Source: Bacteroidales bacterium (GTDB taxonomy: Bacteria; Bacteroidota; Bacteroidia; Bacteroidales; UBA932). From it: a stretch of DNA of 6,023 nucleotides. Under the pieces are notes generated by a model that saw only the letters and a program-made list of their open reading frames with translations, searched no databases and was not told the origin of the DNA. Positions 5,487 through 6,023 of this stretch are shown here, one piece after another. A program made the translations under genes and the position numbers. How positions within the stretch are numbered: the first letter of the stretch is position 1; each line of letters begins with the position of its first letter. The DNA is taken from the NCBI GenBank assembly GCA_004555145.1, contig SFJB01000096.1:1-6023 (forward strand). Direction: 5' to 3'.

Positions 5487-6023
5487 ATGAGGAGAAATTT
5501 ATCTTTTTTCACTGCCTTGACGCTGCTTCTCGCCTGTGCCTGCACCGGTGGGAAGTATGAGACGTTCAGCGGATACGCCCAGGGAGGAACCTACCGGGTG
5601 AAGGTCAATATGCGGGGTGTCAAAACCCCCTCCGAAACCGTTGCCGCAGCCATAGACTCCCTGCTCGAGGCTATAGATTTCAGCATTTCGGGCTACAACC
5701 GCAATTCCCTGCTGAGCAAGCGCAATGCCGGGGAGGAGATAGTCCCGGATAGGTATTTCAGCGAATTGCTGGAACTTTCAGAAAAATACAAAGAGCTCTC
5801 AGGCGGGGCTTTCGACGTGTATAGCGGGCCGCTTTTCGACCTCTGGGGCTTCGGATTCACTTCCGACAGCCTTCCTTCGGACGAGGCCATAGAAAGGGCC
5901 CTCGCCGACTGCAAAGCAGGCAAAATATTGAATTTCAACGCAATAGCCCAGGGATACAGTTGCGATATCGTAGCAGAGTACCTCTATTCCATAGGGGTCA
6001 AGGACATGCTCGTAGACATAGGC
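5487..6023 (+). CDS. apbE: ApbE-family FAD:protein FMN transferase, lipoprotein, C-terminus cut by the window edge
   Basis: ATG 5487 opens a frame that runs to the window end, giving 179 residues of a family usually about 320-350 long. The N-terminus (MRRNLSFFTALTLLLACAC) is a lipoprotein signal with C17, in LLAC, as the likely lipidation site. The mature part shows ApbE signatures: SGYNRNSLLSKRNAG (68-82), the GGAFDVYSGPLFDLWGF segment (106-122), and NAIAQGYSCDIVAEYL (151-166), then VDIG (176-179) just before the expected GGE motif beyond the edge. ApbE attaches FMN to Thr/Ser of flavoproteins such as Nqr/Rnf subunits on the periplasmic side of the inner membrane, using FAD and Mg2+. The usual AIAKGY lysine is Gln here (Q155), which as I recall is common in Bacteroidota members. 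No target flavoprotein gene is in the window. The gene diverges from the FISUMP lipoprotein gene. Confidence 0.9.
   Translation, partial: MRRNLSFFTALTLLLACACTGGKYETFSGYAQGGTYRVKVNMRGVKTPSETVAAAIDSLLEAIDFSISGYNRNSLLSKRNAGEEIVPDRYFSELLELSEKYKELSGGAFDVYSGPLFDLWGFGFTSDSLPSDEAIERALADCKAGKILNFNAIAQGYSCDIVAEYLYSIGVKDMLVDIG

Noticed and set aside
1..6023. CRISPR arrays, tRNA/rRNA genes, insertion sequences
   Set aside because: I saw no regularly spaced direct repeats, no cloverleaf or rRNA-like stretches, and no transposase frame in the window.

Overview
The window looks like chromosomal DNA from a Bacteroidales-type member of the Bacteroidota. Four things point there: candidate -7 boxes of the form TAnnTTTG ahead of several genes, no obvious Shine-Dalgarno sequences, a lipoprotein carrying the 'Fibrobacter succinogenes major paralogous' (FISUMP) domain, and an ApbE homologue with its own lipobox. 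The GC-rich housekeeping part would fit a Rikenellaceae/Alistipes-like genome, but the genus cannot be fixed from this sequence.

Layout. (1) Positions 1-1193, minus strand: a type IV AbiE toxin-antitoxin pair. The antitoxin AbiEi comes first and overlaps the AbiEii nucleotidyltransferase by four bases (ATGA). The toxin runs off the left edge, so only its first 190 residues are present. This part is visibly more AT-rich than the rest. (2) Positions 1194-1436: an intergenic stretch with a candidate AbiE promoter, a GC-rich block of nested hairpins, and a strong rho-independent terminator for the genes to the right. (3) Positions 1437-3238, minus strand: ackA followed by a pduL-type phosphotransacylase, 14 bases apart. 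Together they form the acetyl-CoA to acetyl phosphate to acetate plus ATP route, with PduL doing the job that Pta does in many bacteria. (4) Positions 3331-4395, plus strand: a short ComEC/Rec2-family membrane protein with the competence channel core but neither the OB-fold nor the metallo-beta-lactamase domain. (5) Positions 4398-5420, minus strand: a FISUMP-domain lipoprotein that converges on comEC with only two bases between the stop codons. (6) From 5487 to the right edge, plus strand: the first 179 residues of an ApbE-family FMN transferase, also a predicted lipoprotein, diverging from the FISUMP gene.

The genes form no single system. The clear functional units are the AbiE defence/stability module and the AckA-PduL acetate module. 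I see no convincing undescribed system. The points most worth a second look are the stripped-down ComEC, the palindromic block at the AbiE/acetate boundary, and the use of a PduL without an encapsulation peptide as the apparent housekeeping phosphotransacetylase.
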